A stretch of 64,000 nucleotides of DNA from UTCHB3 sp964531325 (lineage in GTDB: Bacteria; Bacteroidota; Ignavibacteria; Ignavibacteriales; Ignavibacteriaceae): assembly GCA_964531325.1 (NCBI GenBank), contig CAZHCW010000001.1, forward strand, positions 62,001 to 126,000. The letters run 5' to 3'. The notes under the pieces are model-generated. The model was not told where the DNA came from, searched no databases, and saw only the letters and a list, made by a program, of their open reading frames with translations. This document shows positions 34,454 to 42,794 of the stretch, one piece after another. Position 1 is the first letter of the stretch. Every line of letters begins with the position of its first letter. Both the position numbers and the translations under genes were made by a program.

Positions 34454-36553
34454 CTACCTCAAAACTACCATTTTCCTCGTAACTGCTGCCCCGTCACCCG
34501 TAAGTTGGTAAAAGTACACCCCCGAAGCCAGCCCATAACGCTCTGCGTAGAAAGTAATTGTATGGGTGCCGGCATCTTTGTGTTCGTTCAGAAGGGTTAC
34601 CACTTCCTGACCAAGAGTGTTATAGACTTTAATCGCAACTTTACCGGCAGAAGGCAGTGTAAAACGGATTACGGTTTCAGGATTTCCAGTGGGGGAACCC
34701 GAAGAAAACGGGTTGGGGTAATTTTGACTCAGTTTAATCGTGTTTGGAGTGAATTCTGTGACATGTCCAAGTGAGGTAACACCTCCTGTGCTTGTTTTTA
34801 GTATCATCCCATTAGGACCACCGATCCATCCGGTGAGTGAATCAAGGAAAAAACAAGCAAAAAGATATGATCCGTCAGGTCTCGGATGGTTTACCCAGTT
34901 TTCGCCGCCGTCAGTTGTCATGACAATGGATCCGCCCCAGCCTACAGCCCAACCGTGTAGTGGATCAGAAAAGCTAAGCGAATAAATATGTTGGTAGTTC
35001 AATTCAAATTTCTTCAGCCATGTTGCACCCCCATCACTTGTCTTCATTATATTTGCTCCTCCCCCGGCAACTATTGCCGTTTGAGGGTCAAAAAAGTGTC
35101 CGGAAGTCCATGATTCACTTTCCGGGGTGTTCCTGGGAACCCATGTTGTTCCTCCATCGTTAGTGATCCTTACAGTTCCTAATTCGCCCGCCACCCAGCC
35201 TGAGGTGGAGTTGATCATTCGGATGGTGGTAAGGTCATAGTTTGTCCCTGAGTTTTGTACTAACCAAGTGCCTCCCCCATTTGTTGTTTTTCTGATCACT
35301 CCATCATTTCCTGCTGCCCAACCAGTAAGTCGATCGAAAAAGAAAACCGAATTAATATTTGAAGCGGTGTAAGATGACTGAACCTGCCATGTTGCCCCGC
35401 TATCTGAAGACCTCATTATCAGTCCACCATTTCCCGCTACCCAACCATACTCCTGATCAACAAAAAAAAGAGAATTCAAATAGTTCGTTTGGATAGTTTG
35501 CTGGAGTTCCCAAGTATTGCCCCCATCAATGGTTTTAAGAATAGTAGCCCCTGATCCGACTACAAAACCAGTGTTCTGGTCGAGGAATTGAATTGCATTA
35601 ATCCTGCTTTGAACGCCTCTGTTCATTCTTTCCCAAGTGTTACCCCCATCAAAAGATCTTTCAATTCTTCCATAACTACCCACCATGAATCCGGTTTGTT
35701 CGTCAATAAAAGAGACAGACCAGAGCCAGGAGGTGGTGTCAGAATTTTGGGGGATCCAGTTGATACCACCATCAGTGGTCTTAAGAATGGCACCATAACT
35801 ACCACATATCCATCCTATTTGTGAGTTCAACATCTGAATTTCAACAAGGTAACTGGAAGAATTGCTGATTTGCTGAGTCCAGGTCTCCCCTCCATCATTA
35901 GTGGTTAAGATTATCCCATAATCACCCGTTACCCAACCGTGTTGAGAATCTGTAAAATACACGCTGTTTAAATACCTGCTCGTAATTCCAAATTTTTTCG
36001 ACCATGTCTGACCGCCATCAGTGGTCTTTATGATGGTACCATACCCTACTGCCCACCCCACAACTGAATCAACAAAAAAGAGGTCTTCCGCTTGTAATGA
36101 ATTGTAAGTTGTGAATTGTTGCCAGTTTTCCCCACCGTTGGTCGTTCGAAGTATCCGCCCACCACCGACCGAAATCCAACCGTTGAGGGCATTAAGGAAG
36201 AATATCTGTAGGAGACCCTCAGTTGTACCTGAGCTTTGGGCCACCCAGTTCTCACCACCGTCATTGCTTTTCATGATAACCCCTTTATGCCCGACAACCC
36301 AAACTGTCTGATCATCAATTGCTGCCACAGCACCCAATCGGTCAGCTCCACTGATCGTTTTGCAAGACCAACTAATTCCCGAGTCTGTTGTTTTAAAAAT
36401 GGTTCCAAAACCGCCGACTGCCCAACCGGTATTTGCGTTGATAAATTTTACTGATGCTAATGAGCTATTGGTGGGATATGGGTTCTGCCAAACCCATTGG
36501 GCGTTAAGAAGTGTTGTAAATGCGAATAAAAAATATATGACCTGCGTTCTCAT
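34454..36553 (-). CDS. T9SS-secreted protein with about 13 YCF48-like repeats
   Basis: The 699-aa protein starts with a signal peptide (MRTQVIYFLFAFTTLLNAQ). It then has a regular series of about 43-residue units, each with GWAVG.GG.I..T.DGG.TW (for example GWAVGGFGTIFKTTDSGISW, GWVTGDYGIILTTNDGGETW). This is the YCF48/Asp-box propeller repeat. The C-terminus is a type IX sorting domain (LSQNYPNPFSSGSPTGN ... VTRKMVVLR). Despite the YCF48 name it has no link to photosystem assembly here. It probably acts at the cell surface. It stands opposite to ruvC and ruvA. Confidence 0.9.
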   Translation of the reverse strand: MRTQVIYFLFAFTTLLNAQWVWQNPYPTNSSLASVKFINANTGWAVGGFGTIFKTTDSGISWSCKTISGADRLGAVAAIDDQTVWVVGHKGVIMKSNDGGENWVAQSSGTTEGLLQIFFLNALNGWISVGGGRILRTTNGGENWQQFTTYNSLQAEDLFFVDSVVGWAVGYGTIIKTTDGGQTWSKKFGITSRYLNSVYFTDSQHGWVTGDYGIILTTNDGGETWTQQISNSSSYLVEIQMLNSQIGWICGSYGAILKTTDGGINWIPQNSDTTSWLWSVSFIDEQTGFMVGSYGRIERSFDGGNTWERMNRGVQSRINAIQFLDQNTGFVVGSGATILKTIDGGNTWELQQTIQTNYLNSLFFVDQEYGWVAGNGGLIMRSSDSGATWQVQSSYTASNINSVFFFDRLTGWAAGNDGVIRKTTNGGGTWLVQNSGTNYDLTTIRMINSTSGWVAGELGTVRITNDGGTTWVPRNTPESESWTSGHFFDPQTAIVAGGGANIMKTSDGGATWLKKFELNYQHIYSLSFSDPLHGWAVGWGGSIVMTTDGGENWVNHPRPDGSYLFACFFLDSLTGWIGGPNGMILKTSTGGVTSLGHVTEFTPNTIKLSQNYPNPFSSGSPTGNPETVIRFTLPSAGKVAIKVYNTLGQEVVTLLNEHKDAGTHTITFYAERYGLASGVYFYQLTGDGAAVTRKMVVLR

Positions 36554-36961
36554 GTCAAGTCCTGTCTTATTTTATGATCGTCGTCCTCATGGGTAGAGGG
36601 AAAATTTATCTATTTGAATTTTATATGACATGAAGTTACCAGTTACGGTATTCAGAAACTAACATACCGTAACTTCGTAAATTTTTGTAATATCTCCAAC
36701 AAATTATTCACGATTTTATCAGAAATTTAAAACAAACGCATCAAACTTTTCTTTTTTGATTATATTACAATTGTTTCGTAAGTTTCAGACTCGTTTTGGC
36801 ATCATTGTCTGCTTGTTCTTATCTAAGAATTTAGAATTATTATCCGGGAATTTGCAGTACGAAATCCATTTCTATCGTTCGTTTTCCCTGCGTAAAACAC
36901 CAAAAGAATATGTAATTAAAAGGTTTTAATACCTGATACCTAATACTTAATACCTAAAAAC
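36554..36961. other. Divergent intergenic region before ruvA with one hairpin
   Basis: This 408-bp region separates the divergent T9SS gene and ruvA. I see an 11-bp inverted repeat AGTTACGGTAT (36641-36651) and ATACCGTAACT (36664-36674) with a 12-nt loop, a 6-bp one TTCTTA-TC-TAAGAA further on, and a 7/8-bp repeat next to the ruvA start. No convincing gene or RNA is seen. Confidence 0.6.
36927..36957. repeat. Short TAATACCT-type repeat directly before ruvA
   Basis: TAATACCT, GATACCT, AATACTT and AATACCT follow each other, four units of 7-8 bp, ending 4 bp before the ruvA ATG. They occupy the place where a ribosome site would be, and no Shine-Dalgarno-like sequence is visible. Confidence 0.65.
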
Positions 36962-37546
36962 ATGATTGGCTACTTAACAGGCAAGTTATTAATTAAAAAA
37001 CCCACACAGTTACTGATAGATGTAAATGGTGTGGGCTACGATGTATCCATCTCATTAATGACATTTGAAAAGATAGGTGAAAACCAATCAACCTCGCTTT
37101 TCATTCATACAAATGTTAGCCAGGATGCCATAACACTTTATGGGTTTATTTCGGAAGATGAGAGAGACATGTTTCGTCTGTTGATATCGGTTTCGGGGAT
37201 TGGTCCAAAAACCGCCATAGCTCTTCTTTCGGGTATCAGAGTTGATGAACTCAGGAACGCAATTGAACTGGGAGATACACATCGTATTTATGCAGCCCCC
37301 GGTATCGGCAAAAAAACCGCAGAACGGCTTGTGTTGGAATTAAAAAGCAAAGTCTCTTCAATTCAATCATCATCCACAACCATGTTTGCTCACAGAGGTG
37401 CAAGAGTTGAAGCACTCACAGCTTTAATAACTCTCGGGTTTAATCAAAAAGCCTCTGAGAAAGTTGTCGGCTCCCTCTGCGAAGAAAATCCTAAAGCTTC
37501 TGTTGAAGAGATTGTAAAGCTGGCACTGAAAAAACTGACCGGTTGA
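36962..37546 (+). CDS. ruvA: RuvA, Holliday junction branch-migration subunit
   Basis: RuvA binds the four-way junction and loads RuvB. The 194-aa protein has the N-terminal OB fold (MIGYLTGKL...VNGVGYDVSIS). It has two helix-hairpin-helix motifs (LISVSGIGPKTAIALLSGI and IYAAPGIGKKTAERLVLEL) and the C-terminal RuvB-binding domain (EALTALITLGFNQKASEKVV). The length is normal. Its stop is 2 bp from the stop of the convergent FAH-family gene. Confidence 0.97.
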   Translation: MIGYLTGKLLIKKPTQLLIDVNGVGYDVSISLMTFEKIGENQSTSLFIHTNVSQDAITLYGFISEDERDMFRLLISVSGIGPKTAIALLSGIRVDELRNAIELGDTHRIYAAPGIGKKTAERLVLELKSKVSSIQSSSTTMFAHRGARVEALTALITLGFNQKASEKVVGSLCEENPKASVEEIVKLALKKLTG

Positions 37547-37548
37547 AA

Positions 37549-38205
37549 CTACTTAACTGTTGCCTTTACTACCGGAACTCCTTCTACATATCCGGACAAC
37601 TCTGCCCCTGAAGTTACCCTTCCCACTCCTGCGGGAGTTCCGGTAAACACAAGATCACCTTTTTCAATTGTCATCATTTTTGATATCTCCGACACAATAA
37701 CTGCAGGCTTAAATATCATCAAATTTAACGGTGCGTTTTGTCTTATTTCACCATTCACCTCCAAAATAATTTTTTCTTCGAGGGTCAGATTGAGGTCTTC
37801 CTTTAGAATGAACTCTGAAACAATGGCAGCATTGTCGAAACATTTTGCCTTTTCCCAAGGATGTCCCTTCCCTTTTAGAATATTCTGTTGATCGCGCAGA
37901 GTCATGTCAAGTCCGGTTGCATATCCAATTATCGCCTCTTCTGCTTCTTCAGGTGACACATTTTTGATGTCGTTCCCTATCAGGAGTACAAGTTCTGTTT
38001 CGTAGTTCATATCGTCAGAATAAGGGGGAATCTCAATAACAGCACCTGTATGTGCCAAATTTGAGGAGGGTTTCATGAAAAAGAGCGGAAAATCAGGAAC
38101 TTCATTTCCAAGTTCTTTTGCGTGTTCTTCATAGTTTCTACCTACACAAAGAACTTTACCTGGGTAAAAACTGCCTGCTTTTGTTTTGATTTCAATTGTT
38201 GACAT
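37549..38205 (-). CDS. Fumarylacetoacetate hydrolase family protein (FAHD1-like)
   Basis: The 218-aa protein is the single-domain FAH type. It has KVLCVGRNYEEHAKELGNE, FFMKPSSNLAHTG, the metal ligands in MNYETELVLLIG, and GYATGLDMTLRDQQ, and ends TGTPAGVGRV. Relatives act as acylpyruvases, oxaloacetate decarboxylases/tautomerases or catechol-pathway hydratases, so the exact substrate is not fixed. It is 9 bp from the DUF5686 gene on the same strand, though a functional link is not obvious. Confidence 0.9.
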   Translation of the reverse strand: MSTIEIKTKAGSFYPGKVLCVGRNYEEHAKELGNEVPDFPLFFMKPSSNLAHTGAVIEIPPYSDDMNYETELVLLIGNDIKNVSPEEAEEAIIGYATGLDMTLRDQQNILKGKGHPWEKAKCFDNAAIVSEFILKEDLNLTLEEKIILEVNGEIRQNAPLNLMIFKPAVIVSEISKMMTIEKGDLVFTGTPAGVGRVTSGAELSGYVEGVPVVKATVK

Positions 38206-38214
38206 AATGGTTTC

Positions 38215-40644
38215 CTATAAGATCAAAAATGTGTTAATTCCAATTCTAAAACTCTTTTCGTCTGTATGATTTAAGCGAAAACCAAAATCAAACCGGACCG
38301 GAAACAGCTGATGACCCACTCCAAAACCAATCTCATAGAGAGGAGAGGTGAGCCTTTTTACATTAAATGGTTGAAGTGCCTTGGAAGCCTGACCATACTC
38401 GATCATCCCCGCATTAAAAAATCCTGTAAACTGGAGATTTAATCGTTTTAGAAAAGATATCCCCGTTAATCGCAATGGGAGATCTCCCAGATTCTCAACA
38501 ATAAAAACTGTCCATCCCCTGTCACCGATAAATTCACCCAAATCAAGTGTTCTGAAAGATTGATTCTGAGAGGTACCTGAAATGTTTCCGGGAAGGGAAT
38601 AGAGCATCTGAACAGGCATTCCCCCGTCTGTTGAAAAGACATTTGCCCTGATTGTCATTGTGGTGTTTAGTGAAGTCCTGAGGAACATTCGTCCCCAAAG
38701 GGAATAACTTTTATAGTCAATTCCTGAACTCATATCACCCGGAACATATTTAATTTCGGCTTCAGTTGTGAAGTGAAAATTCCCCCACAATCTTCTTCTG
38801 TAAAGTCCGTCTTCAATATAATTTCGTGAATCGAACCTTAATCCGGCTGAAAATTCATTCAGCCTCATTTCAGTTACCGGGAGATTTTGTCTGTATTGTT
38901 TATCAGTGTTAAATATTGAAGCATTTGAATTAACTACCGTTGAATTATCTGTCCTGTTTTTAAATCCAAGATCGACATTCAAAACCGGAAATATTTCACC
39001 TGAATATGAAAATTCCACTCCCTTTGAATAGTAGTAATCATTAAAATCATATTTTGAAAAAAGGGTGCTTATCGATGTGAATACTTTTCCGTATTCCTGG
39101 TTACTCCGAAAAAGTGTGTTGATACCGTCGTAAATTTTAAAGTCGATTCGATGAGTCCGATAATCACCAAGAAGATATGTAGCTGATAGTGAAGATTTAA
39201 ACTTTTTATCATCAAAACCATAACTTAAATTAAGGACTGTTGTGAGCCTCTTATTCATCAAATCGAACCCGTTTACCCTGAAATCGGCAGTATGCCCTTC
39301 AACCGGATTAAAATGGTACATCGCAGGTAAACCACTGATGGAAAAATTATCACTGAAAGAAATTCTGTCAGAGAGAAGTGAAAAATTATCCCAGAAATTT
39401 TGTGGGCGGTTTTCGAGTGAATCAATTCTTGTGTATGCTTCCACCTCCTCAACTGTATTCGGGATCCCCTGATAAACATTCCAAAAAGAAGAATCCTTTG
39501 AATCTGCATCCGGAAGTACAGTGATCAGTGCTTTGTTAAAAATTTCATCAGAAAGGGGGATGTTGATTTCCCAGTCATTCAACGATGTATTCAGTTCAAA
39601 ACCTGCTTTGAGTAAACCGAGATAATTCACATCGGCAGCAATTCTGTAGTCCGCCGGCATATATATTGCATCTTGAGTGTATTCCAAATATTGTTGAAAA
39701 AAGGAAAGAGTATCGAAAAAATTTGCAACTGTGCCGACTCTGTTGGCAGATAATTCCACTTTAATCAGATCAAAGGATTTATCGAGTATATATAGATTAC
39801 CGATGAACCCGGGATCGGCGGGATCATCGGGCTCAATGTGAATTTTAAAAATATTTTTGTGATCAATTGATAGAGTATCTTTGATGTAATAATAGTAGTG
39901 GGTGGTCGAGTTATCTGCAATAGGACCGATAAAATTGTTGTTCCCAAAAAAAATGATTTGATCCTCATAAAAATTTGCAATGAACCTTCCCCCCGTTAAA
40001 ATATTTGCAAAGGGGGGTACATTGGCAGATTGTCTTCTTGCTGTGATAATCTCTTTGTATTGGGATGGAGCTTTGAAGTAGGCTTCAGAGACATTTTCAA
40101 TTATTCCGGTTATCTTCAGGTCACCGGTATCGGAGGCTGTGCCCAAAGTTATTGCTTGTCCAGCCCTGCTTCCGGAAACGCTGATATCGTCGGTTGTTCT
40201 TATTATTCCTTTGGTATAGGCGTTAAATTTGTAACTTTTGAGGATGTTTTTCCTCTCGTTTTTTCTTTCGATCGCTTTTCGAATTATCCCAAATGCCGGA
40301 TTTTCACCCGGGAACACTGTAATTTCTTTTAGCTCAACCTGTGAACTAACCAATGAGAAATTAATATTCGTAAGGCTATTTACAACTTCCACCTCAACCG
40401 TATCGGAAAGATATCCTACAAAAGAAGCGGCAATTTTATATTTCCCTTTTTTAAGAAGGAGTTCATAATTGCCGTCTTTGTTAGAAGTGGTGCCGGTTTT
40501 ATTTCCCACCACACGCAAAGTACCAAATGAAAGTGCCTCCCCTGTTTTCTGATCAACCACTTTACCACTGATGGATAGAGTTTGAGGAAACGCCATAAAT
40601 GATAATAAAATAAGAAAACCAAGAATCTGTTTTTTTACTGCCAT
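38215..40644 (-). CDS. Outer-membrane DUF5686/carboxypeptidase-regulatory-domain protein
   Basis: The 809-aa protein has a signal peptide (ILGFLILLSFMAFPQ). A carboxypeptidase regulatory-like beta-sandwich covers about residues 23-110 (ISGKVVDQKTGEALSFGTLR ... GYLSDTVEVEV). After that come ENPAFGIIRKAIERKNERK and a long series of beta strands in the style of DUF5686 outer-membrane proteins. The last strand ends RIGINTFLIL. These proteins are common in Bacteroidota-type genomes; their function is unknown. It is in one direction with the O-antigen-ligase-like gene 9 bp upstream. Confidence 0.85.
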   Translation of the reverse strand: MAVKKQILGFLILLSFMAFPQTLSISGKVVDQKTGEALSFGTLRVVGNKTGTTSNKDGNYELLLKKGKYKIAASFVGYLSDTVEVEVVNSLTNINFSLVSSQVELKEITVFPGENPAFGIIRKAIERKNERKNILKSYKFNAYTKGIIRTTDDISVSGSRAGQAITLGTASDTGDLKITGIIENVSEAYFKAPSQYKEIITARRQSANVPPFANILTGGRFIANFYEDQIIFFGNNNFIGPIADNSTTHYYYYIKDTLSIDHKNIFKIHIEPDDPADPGFIGNLYILDKSFDLIKVELSANRVGTVANFFDTLSFFQQYLEYTQDAIYMPADYRIAADVNYLGLLKAGFELNTSLNDWEINIPLSDEIFNKALITVLPDADSKDSSFWNVYQGIPNTVEEVEAYTRIDSLENRPQNFWDNFSLLSDRISFSDNFSISGLPAMYHFNPVEGHTADFRVNGFDLMNKRLTTVLNLSYGFDDKKFKSSLSATYLLGDYRTHRIDFKIYDGINTLFRSNQEYGKVFTSISTLFSKYDFNDYYYSKGVEFSYSGEIFPVLNVDLGFKNRTDNSTVVNSNASIFNTDKQYRQNLPVTEMRLNEFSAGLRFDSRNYIEDGLYRRRLWGNFHFTTEAEIKYVPGDMSSGIDYKSYSLWGRMFLRTSLNTTMTIRANVFSTDGGMPVQMLYSLPGNISGTSQNQSFRTLDLGEFIGDRGWTVFIVENLGDLPLRLTGISFLKRLNLQFTGFFNAGMIEYGQASKALQPFNVKRLTSPLYEIGFGVGHQLFPVRFDFGFRLNHTDEKSFRIGINTFLIL

Positions 40645-40653
40645 AAAAATTTA

Positions 40654-42702
40654 TTATTTTTCTTTCATCAAGTTGCCTGAAACTTTTGCCACAGCGAACG
40701 ATAGACCAACAGAGAACCACACCATGGTAATTATCTCGTGGTCACCAAAGTTAAACTCAGTAAGTCCGGCACCGGCAAATGATGCAAAACAGGCAAGGGA
40801 ACCCGTCACAAGTGCCCGGTGGAATGACTTCAGTTCTGTCGTCTTAAATATTTTGTACATTTTAAGTAACATCATGTATAACAACAATAAAATGGAAATT
40901 ATTCCAAATCCACCAAGTGTGGCAAGCAGATGGAAAAAATTGTTGTGAAGATGCCCTTTTATCTCTTTTTCATAGGGACGATTATACTCCTTAAAAATAC
41001 CCGCAAGATCGATATCACCTACACCAAAAAAAGGATGATCTTTAAATATTTCCCAACCTATACGCCACATCACCAATCGGTTTCTGTTACTCTCACCTGT
41101 AAGATCAAAGAAGCTTAGAAGACGGCTCTTTTTAATATCGGTATAGAAGATATTTTTTTCTGAAGCAGTTAAAGAAAATGGATATAAGTTTAACTTCCCT
41201 CTGATGTCAAGATACACAGATGAATCGCCTCTGATTGTAAGATTGTAGAGATTTTTATCCATTCCGACAATATAAATCGAGTCAGTTCCTGATGCAACAG
41301 TTGGATATGCCACCCCTTTGCAGTCGGTATTTGGAGGAAGTGGTTTAATTTTGCCGGTGAGTGGGTCGGCCAGACGAAAAGCTTTTTCAAAATAGTATAA
41401 TGATTTACCAGCGACAAAACTTATAAAAGAAGAACCTTGCGGTATTTTGGACTCGTAAACTACTGTGTCAACGGGGAAACCGGCTGAGTCCAATCTTATC
41501 ATGGTATGGGCATAGTCTGAGTAAATCAGATTTATATAATTTGTATCGACAACAAAACCGATTCCTCTTTTAAATTGCGGAAACCTCAAAGGTTTATCTA
41601 TTTCGTTTATATTTCGGTAAACTGTAATTCCACTGTCACTGTCAACCGCATAAAGCATTCCCCTGCTAACCCGCACTCTGCCCAAATACCCGGGAGAAGT
41701 AAACTCCTTTTCGATTCTAAATCTCTTTTCTTTATCCTTCCCTAATACCAATATCCTTGAATCACTTAAAAATGCTGCATATTTATCTCCCCACTTTTCA
41801 ATCTCGTAAATTGGAGCAGGAGTTTCTAAAACCGACTGTATAACCCCGTTTTTATAAATTTTTAATCCAGCGCTAAAATCGGAAATAAACAGTTCTTCCC
41901 CCTCTGTCTGAACCTTATAGGCAAGTCCATCAGTTTCAAAGGAGGCCACCTGATTCCCGTTAAGATCGGAAATGAACACCCTTGATTCATTAGTGGAGAA
42001 AACAATCATTACAAGAAAAACAACAACACCAAAAGCGATAACCTTATAATTTTTGTTCAAGAGTAAAATTACCAGAATGCCCAGCCCAAGCCCTATCCAC
42101 CCTGTTCTTTTAAAGGTTGCGAGCAACGAAACAAAAGAGATAAGAAAAAGTACCAACCAGGCGATTTTCCATTTTCTTCTGCTCTCATTAAGGAAAAGTG
42201 AAAAAAGGAAAAGTGCTGTAAATGAAGTAAGTTCACTTGTTGTGATGGGATGTAAAAGTACACTTGGCCCCTCAGATGTAAACTTGTAAAGGTCTTTCAG
42301 AAAATACTCTATCGAAAATCCGATATACATAAAATCAGAACCAAGGGCAAAAACCAGATAAGTAAAGAAGAAGATTTTGAGCTGTTTTTCATCATTAATA
42401 CCCGCTGCTATTGTAAAAACAATTGGAAGAAGAATTACCCTTTTAAACCCAAATTCGAGTGCCTGCGCTTTATTATCAGAGAATGCCAAAGCCAATACTT
42501 CGGCAATTAAAAAGAGGAGCATAAACACTCCAAGTCCTGTTTTGGGAAAGACTTCTTTTTCACCTTTTAACCAAACAACCGAGAGGAAGACTAATGCAGC
42601 ATAATAACCAAGTTGGTTAAAAAAAAGAGCATTGGTCATGGTAGCAGCAAAAAGCAGTAAAGAAAAAAAAGCGGTCTTTTTTAGTGTAGAAATGGAAAAC
42701 AT
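40654..42702 (-). CDS. O-antigen ligase/polymerase family protein with an inserted beta-propeller-like domain
   Basis: The start is set at the ATG at 42702 because the longer frame would read through the upstream terminator; this gives 682 aa. About eight TM helices lie in residues 7-237. A soluble stretch of about 300 residues (238-538) follows, with seven units of about 40 residues (such as EELFISDFSAGLKIYKNG and KYAAFLSDSRILVLGK), a pattern like a seven-bladed propeller. The Wzy_C part then resumes: MWRIGWEIFKDHPFFGVGD, the conserved GHLHNNFFHLLATLGGFG (583-600) and the last TM helices. WaaL/Wzy enzymes move or polymerise O-antigen at the periplasmic face, and here the catalytic loop carries an extra domain. 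Normal family members have about 400 aa. Confidence 0.83.
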   Translation of the reverse strand: MFSISTLKKTAFFSLLLFAATMTNALFFNQLGYYAALVFLSVVWLKGEKEVFPKTGLGVFMLLFLIAEVLALAFSDNKAQALEFGFKRVILLPIVFTIAAGINDEKQLKIFFFTYLVFALGSDFMYIGFSIEYFLKDLYKFTSEGPSVLLHPITTSELTSFTALFLFSLFLNESRRKWKIAWLVLFLISFVSLLATFKRTGWIGLGLGILVILLLNKNYKVIAFGVVVFLVMIVFSTNESRVFISDLNGNQVASFETDGLAYKVQTEGEELFISDFSAGLKIYKNGVIQSVLETPAPIYEIEKWGDKYAAFLSDSRILVLGKDKEKRFRIEKEFTSPGYLGRVRVSRGMLYAVDSDSGITVYRNINEIDKPLRFPQFKRGIGFVVDTNYINLIYSDYAHTMIRLDSAGFPVDTVVYESKIPQGSSFISFVAGKSLYYFEKAFRLADPLTGKIKPLPPNTDCKGVAYPTVASGTDSIYIVGMDKNLYNLTIRGDSSVYLDIRGKLNLYPFSLTASEKNIFYTDIKKSRLLSFFDLTGESNRNRLVMWRIGWEIFKDHPFFGVGDIDLAGIFKEYNRPYEKEIKGHLHNNFFHLLATLGGFGIISILLLLYMMLLKMYKIFKTTELKSFHRALVTGSLACFASFAGAGLTEFNFGDHEIITMVWFSVGLSFAVAKVSGNLMKEK

Positions 42703-42730
42703 CCCGATCCGGAAATTCGTAGGAAAAAGA

Positions 42731-42764
42731 AAACCTGAATGCCAATAAAATGACATTCAGGTTT
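42731..42764 (-). terminator. Terminator downstream of the PafA-like phosphatase
   Basis: AAACCTGAATG (42731-42741) pairs perfectly with CATTCAGGTTT (42754-42764). A T-rich tract follows on the minus strand. Its position argues against the longer start of the next gene. Confidence 0.85.
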
Positions 42765-42794
42765 CAAATTTAATTCATTAAAATATAAAAATTG

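Noticed and set aside
34454..36553. Photosystem assembly factor (Ycf48)
   Set aside because: The repeats are of that type, but the protein is a T9SS-exported multi-repeat protein and there are no photosynthesis genes.
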